Shown here: piece after piece, positions 36,368 through 48,800 of the stretch | Position numbering within the stretch: the first letter of the stretch is position 1 | How the letters are laid out: the number at the start of each line of letters is the position of its first letter | Assembly (NCBI RefSeq): GCF_029227915.1 | Contig: NC_079887.1 | Coordinates: 14,880,001 to 14,944,000, forward strand | Source of the DNA: Hydractinia symbiolongicarpus | Lineage: Eukaryota > Cnidaria > Hydrozoa > Anthoathecata > Hydractiniidae | Direction of reading: 5' to 3' | DNA: 64,000 bases | Translations under genes and position numbers: made by a program | Notes under the pieces: model-generated | Databases searched by the model: none | What the model saw: the letters and a program-made list of their open reading frames with translations, nothing else | Told to the model about the DNA's origin: nothing

Positions 36368-37054
36368 ATGAAAAATTTTGTAGTTCTGATATTGGTAGGG
36401 TTACTAGGAAATGTGGTGAGTAATTTCCTTGTGTTTCATTGCTAACGAACTTTCTAAGTTCTATTAACATAGCCGGTTTAGAATTTATTCGTGAAAAATG
36501 GATAGAAAGTTTGATTTATGCATAGCATTTGAGTGATTTTTTTTAAATCATTTAGGACGCCGGACGAAGCTGTTTTACTTGTCGTGAGTTACGACGTTCT
36601 GGACATACCACAAGTGGTATGTACTCTGTTTACTTATCATCGAGTTTCAAAGAAGTGTTTTGTGAGATGGGTATCAATCGTTGTTGATATACTGTCACTT
36701 CTAATTCTCTACTCCCAACATTAACAGACGCAGACATCAGATGTTCATTCAAGAGACGTAGTTATGTACTACTGTGAATTTTCGAAACTAAATGGTGCTC
36801 AACCCTACACCATCATTACTCAATATGGACCAAGCCGTGGATTTCGCGTTTTCCTAAGTAAGCACACTGGTACTGCAGCTCTGGTAAATAGGCACGTGAT
36901 GGGCCCATATATTTATCTGGATACACTTCCGTATTCTCGCAACAGAGCTGGTCGAGTAGAAGGCTCTAAAGTGAATGGAAAGGCTGTCACATTTGGAAAC
37001 TGCGACAATAATGCTGGAATTATTTTGCCTTCTTTTATAACTTATTCGAAATGA
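36368..37054 (+). CDS. Small secreted protein with fibrinogen-type N-terminal motif (~140 aa)
   Basis: Three exons are proposed: 36368-36415, 36556-36616 and 36741-37054. Exon 1 is a signal peptide (MKNFVVLILVGLLGNV). Exon 2 encodes SCFTCRELRRSGHTTS; exon 3 continues with DV...MYYCEFSKLNG and ends with FGNCDNNAG...TYSK. The motif CxELRRSGxxxS followed by YYCEF resembles the start of fibrinogen-related and similar lectin-like domains (CxELxxxGxxxSGVY...VYCD), but the rest of such a domain is absent. The acceptor is the third AG of a row of three (AACAG, ACGCAG, ACATCAG). Only it keeps the frame; the first two would end the protein after about 53 residues. There is a TATA box upstream. Function unknown; a role outside the cell is inferred from the signal peptide. 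Confidence 0.65.
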
Positions 37055-37432
37055 GTCCTTCTTCTTTTCATGCAAATAATTTGTTTCATGAACGTCAAGG
37101 AGTTGCAGTTGATTGGAGAAAACACGCAACAGATCCTTCTTCAGGGCGTCGCCTGCCGCTTTCTTATTTCTCCATCACTGAAGGGTTTGACTGCAACTTT
37201 CAGCTCGGAATTGTGGCATTTAACGAATATAAATATTTACGAAATTAGGTAATTTGTTCTACCTTTTGCTAAGGAACTTAGGGACAACAATCATTTTTAG
37301 TATCGACCTCTTTAATTAGGTTTGGCATAATTAAGAAATTCGGGAAAGTCTATTAAGATTAATTCTTAGTTTAAAATGCGAGCGGTCCCAAAAATCAATC
37401 CAAGAAAAGGAGGTGGAGAAAGATAGAGTTTA

Positions 37433-39214
37433 TTATTGCACTTTAGCAATAATAAACTAGATACTGACATGATAAGAACTGATTTGAATGACCATTTTTT
37501 AACTTTTTTACGAACTGACAGTTCGTCAAATTCAACTAAAACCCCAACAAATTTTGTTGTTTATGAAAGAACAATCAATGAACACTCTATATTTCAATTT
37601 CGGTGCTTACTTTCACAATTAGTCTGGGTGTTAGTCATGCAAAGCGAAGATGCTGATAGCGCGTATGAGTTATTTTTTAAATATTTTTACACGCAGTACG
37701 AAAAAGCATTTCCGAAAAGACGTGTTACTGTCAAAAGCAAAAGCTTGTTGAGTCATATCTAAAAAGGGTTGACAGTAGAATGGAAGAATATAATTTAACA
37801 ATGGCCGAATTGAATACTGCTTTTAACAGCTTGCAAGGCAATAAAAGTGCTAGTATTGATGAAATAAGTGTCAACGTCATAAAAAATGTGTTTGACCTGA
37901 TTAAGCTTCCCCTTTTTTATGTATTTAATCTATTTTTAAACAGGGAATTGTACCCGAAAAATTAAAAATTGCTCGAATAGCACCAATATTTAAATCAGGA
38001 GATCGCACCAATCTTACTAATTATAGACCTATCTCAGTACTACCTTGTTTTTCTAAAATTTTAGAACGCATTATGTACAATAGAATTTACAAATATTTTG
38101 TTGATAATTATATATTGTACATAAAGTAATTTGGGTTTTAAAAAGGTCATTCTACAGATCACGCGTTAAGCGAACTGGAAAATAAGATTTCAGAAAGTTT
38201 TGATAAAAATAAGTTTACACTTGGGGTGTTCATTGATCTTTCAAAAGCATTTGATACCGTGAACCATAAAATTCTACTATCAAAGTTGCAATGTATGACT
38301 CAAACTTACTTTGGTTTATAAACTGTCTTACAGACAGAAAACAATGTATTCCTCACGGTAACCATACGACTGAACTCAAAAATGTGAAATGTGGAGTTTC
38401 ACAGGGCTCGATACTTGGACTGCTCCTTTTTTAATATATGTTAATGATTTGCCTTATGCATCGACACTTATAAACTTTATTCTTTTTGCAGATGATACTA
38501 ACTTATTCTACGCTCACAAAGATATAAAAACACTCTTTACTACGGTAAACAAAGAACTGAGTAGTATTAATGAATGGGTTAAAGCAAATAAACTGTCCCT
38601 AAATGTAAATAAAACAAAATATACACTATTCTGCAAAAAGTCTAAATCAGACGACTTGCCATTAAAACTTCCAGATCTATGTATAAATGAAATTAGCATA
38701 AAAAGGAAAAGCTCTTTAAACTTTTTAGGTGTTCTTATTGACGAGAACCTGTCTTGGAAAAGCCATATACAAACAGTAGAGGATAAGATTTTGAAAAATA
38801 TGGGCATGTTATGCAAGGCGAAGCCATTACTAAATTTTCATCGTCCTAAAAATTTATAATTTTCACTTATTCCCAGCTACTTAACATATTGTAACATTGT
38901 CTGGGCTAGCACTAATCATTCTAAACTTACAAAAATTTACAATAAACAGAAGCACGCATGTCAAATGATATTTGGAAAGGACAGGTACACCACAGCCAAA
39001 CCATTATTGACAAAAATAAGGGCCTTGAGTATCTATAAAATGAACTTACACCAGGTTTTGTTATTTATGCATACTCTAGAGGTAATGTAAAGATTTTTTC
39101 CTTACGTTAATTTTAACCTTTTCTCTTTAACCTATCTCAACTAAATGGGGCTTGATGATAAGACAAAATAAAAAAAATTAAATTAAATTAAATTAAAAAT
39201 TAGTCTGACTCTAA
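37433..39214 (+). mobile_element. LINE retrotransposon, 5'-truncated, frameshifted (reverse transcriptase)
   Basis: Conceptual pieces give the end of the endonuclease (DLNDHFLTFL), the linker (YEKAFPKRRVTVKSKSLL), then RT motifs: GNKSASIDEIS, IFKSGDRTNLTNYRPISVL, FKKGHSTDHAL-like, IDLSKAFDTVNH, LIYVNDL, FADDTNLF, KLSLNVNKTKY and LNFLGVLID. They fall in at least four frames with several stops, so the copy is dead. It ends with GGGGCTTGATGATAAGACAA and an (AAATT)n tail near 39200, typical of jockey/CR1-clade elements of marine invertebrates. ATAGAGTTTA occurs at 37423-37432 and 39215-39224 and may be the target-site duplication. Confidence 0.88.
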
Positions 39215-40592
39215 ATAGAGTTTACTGCCAAAAATAAGACGTTTCTAGGAAATTTTTTTGGCATCATTTCACTGAAAGATTTTATACACTTACTTATTTT
39301 AGTTTAAACTTGTTTTTTTTAACTTCATTACTCCATCTGGGCCAGCACAGTATGGTTTGGCCTAGGCGCAGAGTCGATCTGTAGGACGATTTTAGAGTTT
39401 TGAGGTTTGTTTAGAACGTTTTACTTTGTATTTCTCCCGCTCTCTATATTTCATTGGTAATCTTTACGCCTGACACAGGTGCGTTTCTTTGTTATTTACT
39501 ACTTTAGCATATGTATCGTGCCAAAACACTTCATTTTATGTTTAATATTTCTATACCATTCCTGAGCGTCTTACGCCTCTTTACATGACAATTTCTCCCT
39601 AGCTAGCTGAATAAAAAAATTATGAAGGGATTGAGCATTTGTGGAAAGATACACTGAAATTAATAATACACAAAAAACGTGTACTTAAATGAAATTCACA
39701 TAATACGATAAAATAGCATTAGTTAGAAAACTGGAAATTACAAAAGTGAACCTAAGGTGTAATACTATAGCTGCCTAGGCACATGTTATGTTATGTCATA
39801 GCAAAAATTATGTCATAACAAAACTGTTGGGGACATCAAATTCTATCCTTGTCAGTTAATCCCTTTTATGTCTTGCTATATTTCTGCCAAATAGCATTAA
39901 ATTTATGGTTAAATCCAACACAAACACTGAGTTTAAGTAAATTGGCAAAAATATTGAAGATAAATCACATAAAATATTGATCGAAGCTGAAGAAGTACAA
40001 TAATACAGATTCAGGTAAAAATGAAAAACGTCATCGAAAGAGTGAATGTTGAAGCATTGCTATTCACTTCTCATTAAATTTGAGGACAGTGCATAGACGT
40101 AGGTAGTTCGAATCAAAACTATTCATAGGTACCTAAAAAGACGATATGACTAGCATCGACACAAGTTTTGTTTGGGCCGTTGTGTATCTGAGGAAATGTC
40201 ACGTGATATTAGTAAGTGTGACCTATGGATAGCGTGGCTAAAACTGTATACCTATATATATCTTAACCGAAAACGGCATGAATTAAGCTGTTTTAAAAAA
40301 GAGTTGGGTAATATGTGTCAAGAACGTCAACGTTTCAATAATTTTACGTACTAGGAGAAAACGCAGAAATTCGTTACGCTCTTAATATATTTATGGGAAC
40401 GCGTAGACAAAGGTAATTCAAATCAAAACTATTTATACCTAATGAAAGCTTTCCCTGTTACTGAGCTCTAACGAACATTAATATTTGCGTGACTTGTGCA
40501 AACAAAACACAATAAACGCCGTATTACGTATAAAAATTTTTCAAAAACATTGTCAAATTCTGGTAAGCAAATTACAATAACGTTGTGATATT
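39215..40592. other. Non-coding stretch
   Basis: No gene. A ~45-bp sequence (GCATAGACGTAGGTAGTTCG...AAAACTATT) near 40092 recurs in diverged form near 40399, suggesting an old ~305-bp tandem duplication. Confidence 0.4.
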
Positions 40593-40866
40593 TCTACGAA
40601 TGAGGTTAGGAAAATTAACTCCTCTATCTACGAATGAGGTTAGGAAAATTAACTCCTCTATCTACGAATGAGGTTATGAAAATTAACTCCTCTATCTACG
40701 AATGAGGTTAGGAAAATTAACTCCTCTACCTACGAATGAGGTTAGGAAAATTAACTCCCCTATCTACGAATGAGGTTAGGAAAATTAACTCCTCTATCTA
40801 CAAACAAGGTTAAGAAAATTAACTCCACTATCTACGAATGATGTTATGAAAATTAACTCCACTATC
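40593..40866. repeat. 34-bp tandem repeat, 8 copies
   Basis: The unit CTACGAATGAGGTTAGGAAA + ATTAACTCCTCTAT is repeated eight times, the last two degenerate. It directly abuts the left end of the foldback element at 40867. Confidence 0.9.
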
Positions 40867-42100
40867 ACCTTTAAGTGCGTTAATTTTGCGCGCGGATTAA
40901 TTTTTTCCAAATTTTGAATGATTTTCGCGACATTAAATTCGCACGAAAAGTTGCAAAATTAAATTTGCACGAAACAGTCCAAAACAATGGCCAATGGCAA
41001 AAATTAATCCGTTTCAGAATCAAGTTTTTTTTAGTATAAAATAGGATAAGAAATAAATAATTGACTTGGTTTTTTCTATTATTTATCTCGAGTTATTTGA
41101 TAGTAATAATTTCTTTTACAGATGTGATCTCGTTTTTTTGTTAAGTTTGTACAGTACTGTTAGCTTTTTTCTTTTTGGATGTACTGGCAGCTGCTGTGGG
41201 TCGGCGGAATGCATTTGATTTTACATGCGACGAATAGAATTTTTCTTAGAGCTAAAAATATGTGCATTTTTTGTTTTACCTTAACCCTATTCGGTCCGGG
41301 GTTTTTCGAACATACTATGACCGGGGGGGGGCGGATTCCGCCCCCCCCTCAATAACTTTTCATAGGGTTGTTCAAATTGAATCAAACGTGGCACACTTAT
41401 AGTACGTCATAAAAGAAACAAAATGGCGCCAAAAAAAATTTGCTTGCGTCAGCACATTTTCTGTGACGTCATCAAAAGCTTGAAAATTGTTAAAAATGCC
41501 ACTATCTGCTTAAAATATAATTACTTTTGTTCTAGAGCGAATTTTTACATTCTGTTTGAAGTTTCTGAAAGCTAAATAAAAGTTATTTAACATATCTTCC
41601 GGTTTTTACATGGATCGGATGAAAAATTGCCAAAAATTGCCCGAAAATCCGTTTTTTTCCGATTTTCGGGTAAAATCCGACAAAATCAAGAAATCGGATT
41701 AGTCACGTGTTCAAATTTTTCAAAATGATTCTTCTTGATGAAACAAAGTTGTGTTGCAAGTTTCAAGTTCTAAGAATAATCCTAACAGGAGTTATTATAT
41801 TTTCCCCATTATAAGGATTTCATAGAGATTTTTAGGGGTAGTTTCGAGTAATGGCCAATATCAAAGCCTCTGAAAGGTATGGGACCTAAAAAGTTAGCAT
41901 GCAGGTGTGTAATAAATAAATGTTGAAACTCAGAAGTATCATAGCCATATAACAAAGCAATCAGGAGTTATTAAAAGAAAGCCGTCAGGGGGGGCGGAAT
42001 CCGCCCCCCCCCCCCTCGGACCGAATAGGGTTAAGCCTATACCTATACCCCGCGCCAAACAACGCAAAATTAATCGCGCAAAAATTAATCCACTCAAGGT
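40867..42100. mobile_element. Foldback element carrying a nested MITE
   Basis: ACCTTTAAGTG on the left and CACTCAAGGT on the right are inverted ends. They are followed inward on both sides by related GCGCG + GATTAATTTTT blocks. About 750 bp of its 1.23 kb is the inserted TTAA-flanked MITE. Interior non-coding. Confidence 0.6.
41281..42034. mobile_element. piggyBac-type MITE with TTAA target duplication
   Basis: TTAA stands at 41281-41284 and 42031-42034. The element ends are CCCTATTCGGTCCG and CGGACCGAATAGGG. Next to each end is a G-run/C-run palindrome (GGGGGGCGGATTCCGCCCCC and its GGAATCC counterpart). TTAA duplications with CCC-starting termini are the mark of piggyBac elements. No transposase; 746 bp between the duplications. 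Confidence 0.85.
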
Positions 42101-42578
42101 AGTTTTTCATAGTTCTAAGAAGCGGTTCATATAAGAAAATAATCTCCAATACACTAAACAATAACACGTATGACTAAGCCGTATGACACAGGTAAATTTA
42201 TTATATTACTTCGTTAATGAACCGAGACCTCCCATTCAAAAATTCAGTAAACTTATAGTAAATATTATCAGTATATAAAAATTCTATCTGCATAAAAACA
42301 TTTTGTAATGGTTCCTTGGTCACTTAGTGCGAAAGTTTATTTAAAAAGAAATAATTATACTAAAATCCTTAATTTTAAGACAGCAATAACCAACAGTATC
42401 ATCTAATTTTCTACACTGGAAAATATGAAATATAAAATTCCAGCCAAAATTTTGTAAACAGGCTCAAGGCTCTTGCGAAACGATTCCTTCTTTAAAGTAA
42501 CAATTTAATTATTTTTAACAGGTCCTATTTAAATCATTGGAAAACAAAGTGGTGAGTCGTCCAGACAAAAATTTGTGA
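42101..42578. other. 3' flank of the acyltransferase gene
   Basis: No coding. On the - strand an ATTAAA (complement of 42504-42509) about 70 bases after the stop codon could be its poly(A) signal. Confidence 0.35.
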
Positions 42579-44060
42579 TTAATCGGAGTAAAATTCTTCG
42601 GCATCTCCAACCATGTTTGCTAGCTCTTTAACAACATCCCCAAAGTGTTTGATCATTACACCAGGATCAGACATCAGCACATCATCACATCCTATTCCCA
42701 GCCTAACAGCCTCATTGTAAGTAAATATTGACAAGGACATCGCAATTTTATTTTTCGGAGGCGGCCAAAACACAAGGTAATCCACTTCCTCACCAGCAAT
42801 AACAACTTTGGACTGAGGTCCAGCAATGTTTGACAACACCATGGATGATTTAGCTAGCATAAAGTTATAGAGTGTTTTGTTAATAATCTCCGGTAACATG
42901 TACGCGAAAATTCGCATACCGGTTCGCACGCTAAAAGCGTCACCGGACATTTTTATGTCTGTCATTCTCCGATTGATTTCACAGACGTTTTTAAGGGGAT
43001 TGTGGCTGTTCGTTGGCAATGGTAAAAACATTACAGCAATCTTGTTGGTAAACTCTTTCGCCTGATCTAATCTACACCTTGTATCAACAGGAAATGACGT
43101 CATTAAATCTCTTGGTGGTTTCAGGTTGTTTTCCTTGAAGTAGTTATGGTAACATGCTGCTAAGCAACCAACAAGCACATCATTAACCGTCACATTTAGC
43201 TTTGTTTTGATGCGTTTTATAACATCCAACCGGACGGGTTCGGACCAGGTGAAGTTCTTCTTTCCAGACAAACTTGTGTGACATATCAAAGAGTGGTCAT
43301 AGCTGGACGTTAAGGTCATTTTAGATAAAGTTAAGGGTATATACGCAAAGCTTTTTGCCATTATGATCATTTCCTGAAACTTTGAAACGTATGGAGGTGA
43401 TTTTAAAATGATATCTCGTTCGTTTAGTTTGGTTATCAAGAAGTAGATATATGAAACACCATCCGCTATGCTGTGATGACTTCGAAGGAAAATCACTGTC
43501 TTTTTCAGTCCATTCTCTTCGTAGTTGATTAAAATATACTCCCAGGGAGACAACTTCCTAGCGTCAATCAATGGTCGGCACGCTAACTCACTCAGTAAAT
43601 CTCTCAAATCTTCCTTTGAAGTTACAGTATCTGTGCTCCACTCAAAAACATGGTCTTCTATTTTAAACTTTTCTTCTTCTATCCAGTAATAATTAAAATA
43701 TCCTGAATGAACATATCTAGTTGTTTTGGGGTATTGCTTTTTGTTAGAATCATTTCTAGCGTTTGTTAACTTTTCTTTAATAACTTTTTGTAGTCGCTTT
43801 ACGTTTAGTTGGCCCTCCATAACTACCATTGCATTGATAATTGTTCTGTTAGTCGGATCATCGTGAAGCCAAGGTAACTCTTCGCTTTTAATTCTAATAC
43901 CGTTGTATAGGTTTTCATAAATATATTCTTCAAAGATTTTTGTCGTTAAAATTAAAATCCAAAGGGGTAACAATGGTAAAATGAGAATTGTGATGACAAA
44001 GAACCATGCCACTATTAAAAATAAAATTTCTGCAATTTTCTGGATTATCTTTCGTAACAT
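42579..44060 (-). CDS. Wax ester synthase / diacylglycerol acyltransferase (WSD) family protein, intact, 493 aa
   Basis: An uninterrupted ORF with a single coding exon. Residues 10-40 form one or two membrane segments (ILFLIVAWFF, LPLLPLWILIL), so an ER-type membrane protein is likely. The acyltransferase motif HHSIADG lies at 195-201 (HHxxxDG, catalytic His). TSFPVDTR (about 321-328) and NDVLVG (293-298) follow. The C-terminal WSD (DUF1298) region shows SNIAGPQ at 410-416. The family joins acyl-CoA to fatty alcohols or diacylglycerol, making wax esters or storage fat. Length matches plant and animal WSDs. A TTTTTATAG acceptor (reading the - strand) just upstream of the ATG, around 44076, suggests a spliced 5' UTR exon further right. 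Substrate cannot be told from sequence. Confidence 0.92.
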   Translation of the reverse strand: MLRKIIQKIAEILFLIVAWFFVITILILPLLPLWILILTTKIFEEYIYENLYNGIRIKSEELPWLHDDPTNRTIINAMVVMEGQLNVKRLQKVIKEKLTNARNDSNKKQYPKTTRYVHSGYFNYYWIEEEKFKIEDHVFEWSTDTVTSKEDLRDLLSELACRPLIDARKLSPWEYILINYEENGLKKTVIFLRSHHSIADGVSYIYFLITKLNERDIILKSPPYVSKFQEMIIMAKSFAYIPLTLSKMTLTSSYDHSLICHTSLSGKKNFTWSEPVRLDVIKRIKTKLNVTVNDVLVGCLAACYHNYFKENNLKPPRDLMTSFPVDTRCRLDQAKEFTNKIAVMFLPLPTNSHNPLKNVCEINRRMTDIKMSGDAFSVRTGMRIFAYMLPEIINKTLYNFMLAKSSMVLSNIAGPQSKVVIAGEEVDYLVFWPPPKNKIAMSLSIFTYNEAVRLGIGCDDVLMSDPGVMIKHFGDVVKELANMVGDAEEFYSD

Positions 44061-45478
44061 TTTAGGACAGCCGCACCTATAAAAAAAATTCTACATTTTT
44101 TGGGCTAAATATTAGATTTACAATACCTAGATAACTGGAATGGATTTTTTGATTTATGAATCGACTAACAAAAATACGTTTTTTCCATTTTTTAGTATTT
44201 TTAGTTTCTCGCTGTGGATTCTTTATGACAGCTTTTTAACTCGAAATTTTAATTTTTCGAGATACCTTACAGAAGTAGCTTATTGTAAATACTGTTGCAC
44301 TTTTCTTCCCTTTCACTGCTCTTTTTTTGTGTTCTCTCTGTCATTCCAGAGAAATTTTTAGAGGCTGGAACTTTCAAAAATTAAACATAGATGTTGTTAC
44401 AGACCATTAAGTGTTTACATCCAACAGGTCCTCACATTTTTGAAAACACTTGTAAACACGGCAATGTCGACGCTCAGACGGAGATAAACCAATAAATAAC
44501 GCCAAATAGCTGTAAAATATCTTATACAATTTTTTTTACCACATACAATGCTGGAGATTAATGAAAACAAACATTTGTGTAAAATGATAATTCTTCGGTA
44601 ATTACATTTCGCCAGGTGGAACATAAAACTAAAAATTTAGACATAAAATTGTGTCAAACTTTTAGCTACTTTTATTGGACCAATACTCTGCAGTCGATAT
44701 ACTGCAAAACTTGTATTTTAGCAGGGGATGTGGGCCGAGTAACCAACGTCGAAACTGCGCTCCTAAAAGGTGCGAAAATTTGAAGAATCTATACGATCTG
44801 ACGTCAGAAAAAGTTAATACTCTGCGACATTTTAGTCCTAAAAAACTAACCTAAGATCCAAAGTCTTAAGTCCACTGTGAAGATTGACAAGGGAACATTG
44901 ACAAGTTCGGATTGCGTGTTACTTAAATAGAAACAACTTTATCAATTGCTTGTGGTTACGAGTTTCGAAATTTTACTTATAAATTTATCGTTCTCTTTTG
45001 AGCCAAGATTTAAAAGTTTTGAGAATTATCACATCACATTTAGTTTGCTAGCCAACACACTGAGATTAAATTAAGTCGGTGCAAAATGACGAGTAAAGGA
45101 TGATGTTATCTTTTAGTGCTTGGGTGTAACAACTGCACGCAAACATGCACCTTCTCCAGCAACAATTAGCACGTTTTAAGATTACTGACTCAACCGTAAA
45201 TAACCTAGGGTTGTAAGTGAAGTTAAACAAATCCAAAATGCGCGATTCTAATATACAAACAACCCATGTAATTAATTGTGACGGAGATATTTGAAATTAC
45301 CTGTTCTGCCATTTTCGTCCCAGAGCTCTTTGAGATTAAAAACTCAAAAGTAGGTTTCGAGGTGTACCTCAATAAGCTCTAGGATCGAGAATACTGTCCT
45401 GTGGTTTCATTATATTTCCATAATTTCAGCAAAAAAACCCAGCTCACTTATTCTACTAAACAGACTGTTCCGTTTCTA
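44061..45478. other. Non-coding stretch with diverged M1 MITE copy
   Basis: About 44715-45010 resembles the 33420-33783 MITE in the same orientation: GGGCCGAGTAACC..GTCGAAA, then TGACGTCAG, CTAACCTAAG, ATTGACAAG, TGCTTGTGG and TTTCGAAATT words in the same order. Its termini are eroded. Nothing else was recognised. Confidence 0.45.
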
Positions 45479-45829
45479 TTAAAGGGGCTACGAACCGGTT
45501 AAAATGCTCACAATTCATGTATCCCGCGCACATATTAAAAATCCAGCAAACGCGTTTTGCACATTGAACAGACCAGCGAACATTGCTCGCTGGTTCAATA
45601 TTTTTTTCCAAAAAGTATATTACAAAGAAATATTTCAGGAAGACTCATTCTAGATGAAAACATGGCCAAGACTGGAGAAGATAAAAATTCTAGATAAATC
45701 TATATGTTCGAGTCTGTAAATTACATACATGCTGGAAAAATAGCCATTTTTGTTTTTCGCCGCCTCCAGCTCGACTTTCGTGTAAGTCACTAAAGTCAAA
45801 AACAAACAGCCGTTCCGTAGCCCCTTTAA
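45479..45829. mobile_element. TTAA-flanked MITE with AGGGGCTACG ends
   Basis: TTAA at 45479-45482 and 45826-45829 flank inverted ends AGGGGCTACGAAC and GTTCCGTAGCCCCT. An internal hairpin, ACCAGCGA/TCGCTGGT (45572-45594), is extended by TTGAAC/GTTCAA. A piggyBac-like target but a different terminus from the 41281 element. Confidence 0.75.
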
Positions 45830-48800
45830 AGACAAAATTCATCGAAAACTAAACTAAAATTAAATATATTCTTACCAACTTTCTTTGTAAATATATAACT
45901 TTTATATTCTCTTTTTGTGAACGTATGACAATCATGTTAACTTTATTCCCTCGGAACTCCACCTCACCAACATCTTGCTAAATAAGTAGTTTTCTTTAAA
46001 AAATTTACCTGTAACGAAAACCACAGCGGGGAAGTGCATGTAATATATTCTTATTGACCACGAGATGACGGTACAAAGTACAATATATTTCTGTCTCGTG
46101 TTTTTGTTCCCTCCACCTTTATTACGTAAAATAAACACTATCCATTTGTAATGTGATGCATTCGGAAAGCACATAACAAGCGAGATTACTTAGACAAGAG
46201 TTCACGTTATGGACAAGAATTGTGAATTGTCTGCTTTGTTACAAAAAACGACGACAACTGTTCATGACGTTTTACGTGCAGAAGCTCTTGATTCCACGTA
46301 ACAAATGACTGCCAGTACCATGGCTACAGGATATAAAATGAACGTTATACCACCTACCCTAAAAGCACAAACTTTCGCAGACACATACTTTCACCAGTTT
46401 CGTCTTTTTTGGTCTTTTTGCGAAAGTTTATCTCTTCAGAAGTTCTTAAAAACCTTTTTGCGAACGTTTACACCTCGCACTTTGTGGTCTGCAAATCTTG
46501 TACAAGCGAATGTTTATGCTCTGGAATTACAGACTGCTCAACAGTTCTCGTGGCTTAACAAGGCTATGCAACCTCCAATGTAAGACCAAACACACTTTCA
46601 TTTTTAATCCTTTCCTGTAAAGTTGACTAGCTAAAGATAAAATGTTTTTATTTTCAAAAATTCTTTGGTTTTAGCTCAACATGATCACTTCCAGTGCTAG
46701 TGTGACGCATAAGTTAATAACTGTTACAAAGACCGTATCAATCGTATATTTTTTTAAAGCAACAAAAAATTTTGGCTCAGCTTACGGTTGCTTAAAGCTT
46801 CTGTGTTTTGCACATGCATGTTTAATTCTGTTAGTTAGGTTAGTGTGTCAATCCACAAACGTTTGGATGGAGAGACATGTAATAACGTTTTGTGAAAAAA
46901 GTCAAATAAACTTACATTATAAAAAAGTCAACGTATCCAGTATTGTTAAGATAGCAATCCTTTTTGTAAATCTGTTTTCATTGTTAGATTGATGTTCTTT
47001 ATTTATTTTTGTATTTATATTTGTTTGTTAATAAAAGGGGGAGAAAAATAAACACAACAAAATTAAATAAGGAATATAATTTACTACAATTTACAATTAC
47101 TTAACACAGAGGATTACACTTGATTGCAAATAATTGTGACATTTTTTATTATATTGCATTGTGACATTGTGGTTTGATTCAATTAACCAGTACCTTGTTT
47201 ATGAAGTTGACTTCCGGTGTTTCTAAGCTGTATTCATTCGACTTGATTCCTCTTAATAATCCCCTGTAAATAGTTATCTCTCAAATTGTCTAAGCTGCTA
47301 AAAGTATTAAGATTTTGTGATTTAACTCTTCCTTGCTCTATGTATAAGTTGCATTTTCGATATGCGTGGAATTCAATTAATAATGACAAATAGTAAAATT
47401 TACATATTTTTACTATTAGTTGGATATTTTTGTCAACTTGTAAGATTTGAAAGCATAAAACGAAGATGTACTGAATATGTTTTTAATATTTTGGAAGGAT
47501 AATTGAAGACAAAGTCATCAAAACGGGAGAATATCATTATTACCTTCATTATTTTAGGGAGAGGGATAAAATGAGTATGCCAAAACCAGCAAAAAGTTTT
47601 GGTTGTGCCAGGCAAGGTGACGACGGCGCCTTCTTGATTAATTTTTTTGCATTGTCATTGAGAATCACTGAATCATTTGAAAAAGATACATAACTTCATA
47701 ACATTTTTTGCCGCTCTTCTGTCATATAAATCTTTACAAATTTCATTTTTTCAAGAAATAATTAATTAACTTCATTTCCATCAACATTACATAAATAAAG
47801 CGAGAAGTATAATGAGTGTTCATAAATTCCTTACATTCAGCAACGTCACAATTACATAAAAATTGTAATTTAAAATTGAATTAATGACATGATTAATAAT
47901 TATGTAACATTGTTAATTACGATCTTAATTAATTAATGTGATCAAGTTTTGATTTGTTTGTTTTTGTTCTATATAAGCATCTGCTTCGCCTACAGCACTT
48001 GAAAGTAACCACACGTTTTTCAATTTCATCACAAATCATATTTTCAGGGTAACTCTTTCTTATTTTCCTTATTACGCGACAGCAACTTATTTCACTAACT
48101 TAATTTTAATATTATTATAATATATTTTAGTAAAACTAAAACAGGTGGTAGGTACGAAAATGGAGGATGACATTGTTACCAGACCTATGCGTCCATACAT
48201 TAATATAATGGGACATAGGAGGACGCATCATGGTTGGATGGGCCCCACCAAGGAAAAGTTTAGAAATTTGACCTTCTTAAATGATATAAAATTACCCTCA
48301 TTCATGTAACTTTAGACAAGCCAAAAGCGTCCATTTTTAGTCATTTAAAGCTCTTGTTACTTTAATTTTAAAAATATGACCAAAAAAAAAACTGACCCGA
48401 TAACACACATAAACTTTAAATTTTAAAACATTTTGAGTTTCATAGTGATATCTGATTTTAAAAAAAGGTTTTGAACAATAATAAGGAAAAGCTGATTGTA
48501 GATTTTAATGGTAATTAAATATATTAGAAAATAGTTTTTGTTTTCAGTAAAAAAAAAACCCTAAATGGCCTTTAATGTCATTGCAATCACCCTACAAGAA
48601 ACGTAATTATTGAAAATTATCGTTTGGTCTTTGACATGGTCTTTTTTAATTCTTTTCATATACATTTCTATATAACAATCAATTTTTTATAACTACTTCT
48701 TTAAAGCCAGCGACCTCGATATGCGATAGAAAACACAATTTTTATTATATTGTCATCAAAGGAAAAAAGTATATTTTTGTGATGTGTGTATTTTACAAAC

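Noticed and set aside
37051-37248. 65-codon frame after the small secreted-protein gene
   Set aside because: It overlaps the preceding stop, has no signal or domain, and is probably 3' UTR.
46305-46992. Two + strand frames of 92 and 103 codons
   Set aside because: No recognisable domain, no splice or promoter context, and composition like the flanking non-coding DNA.
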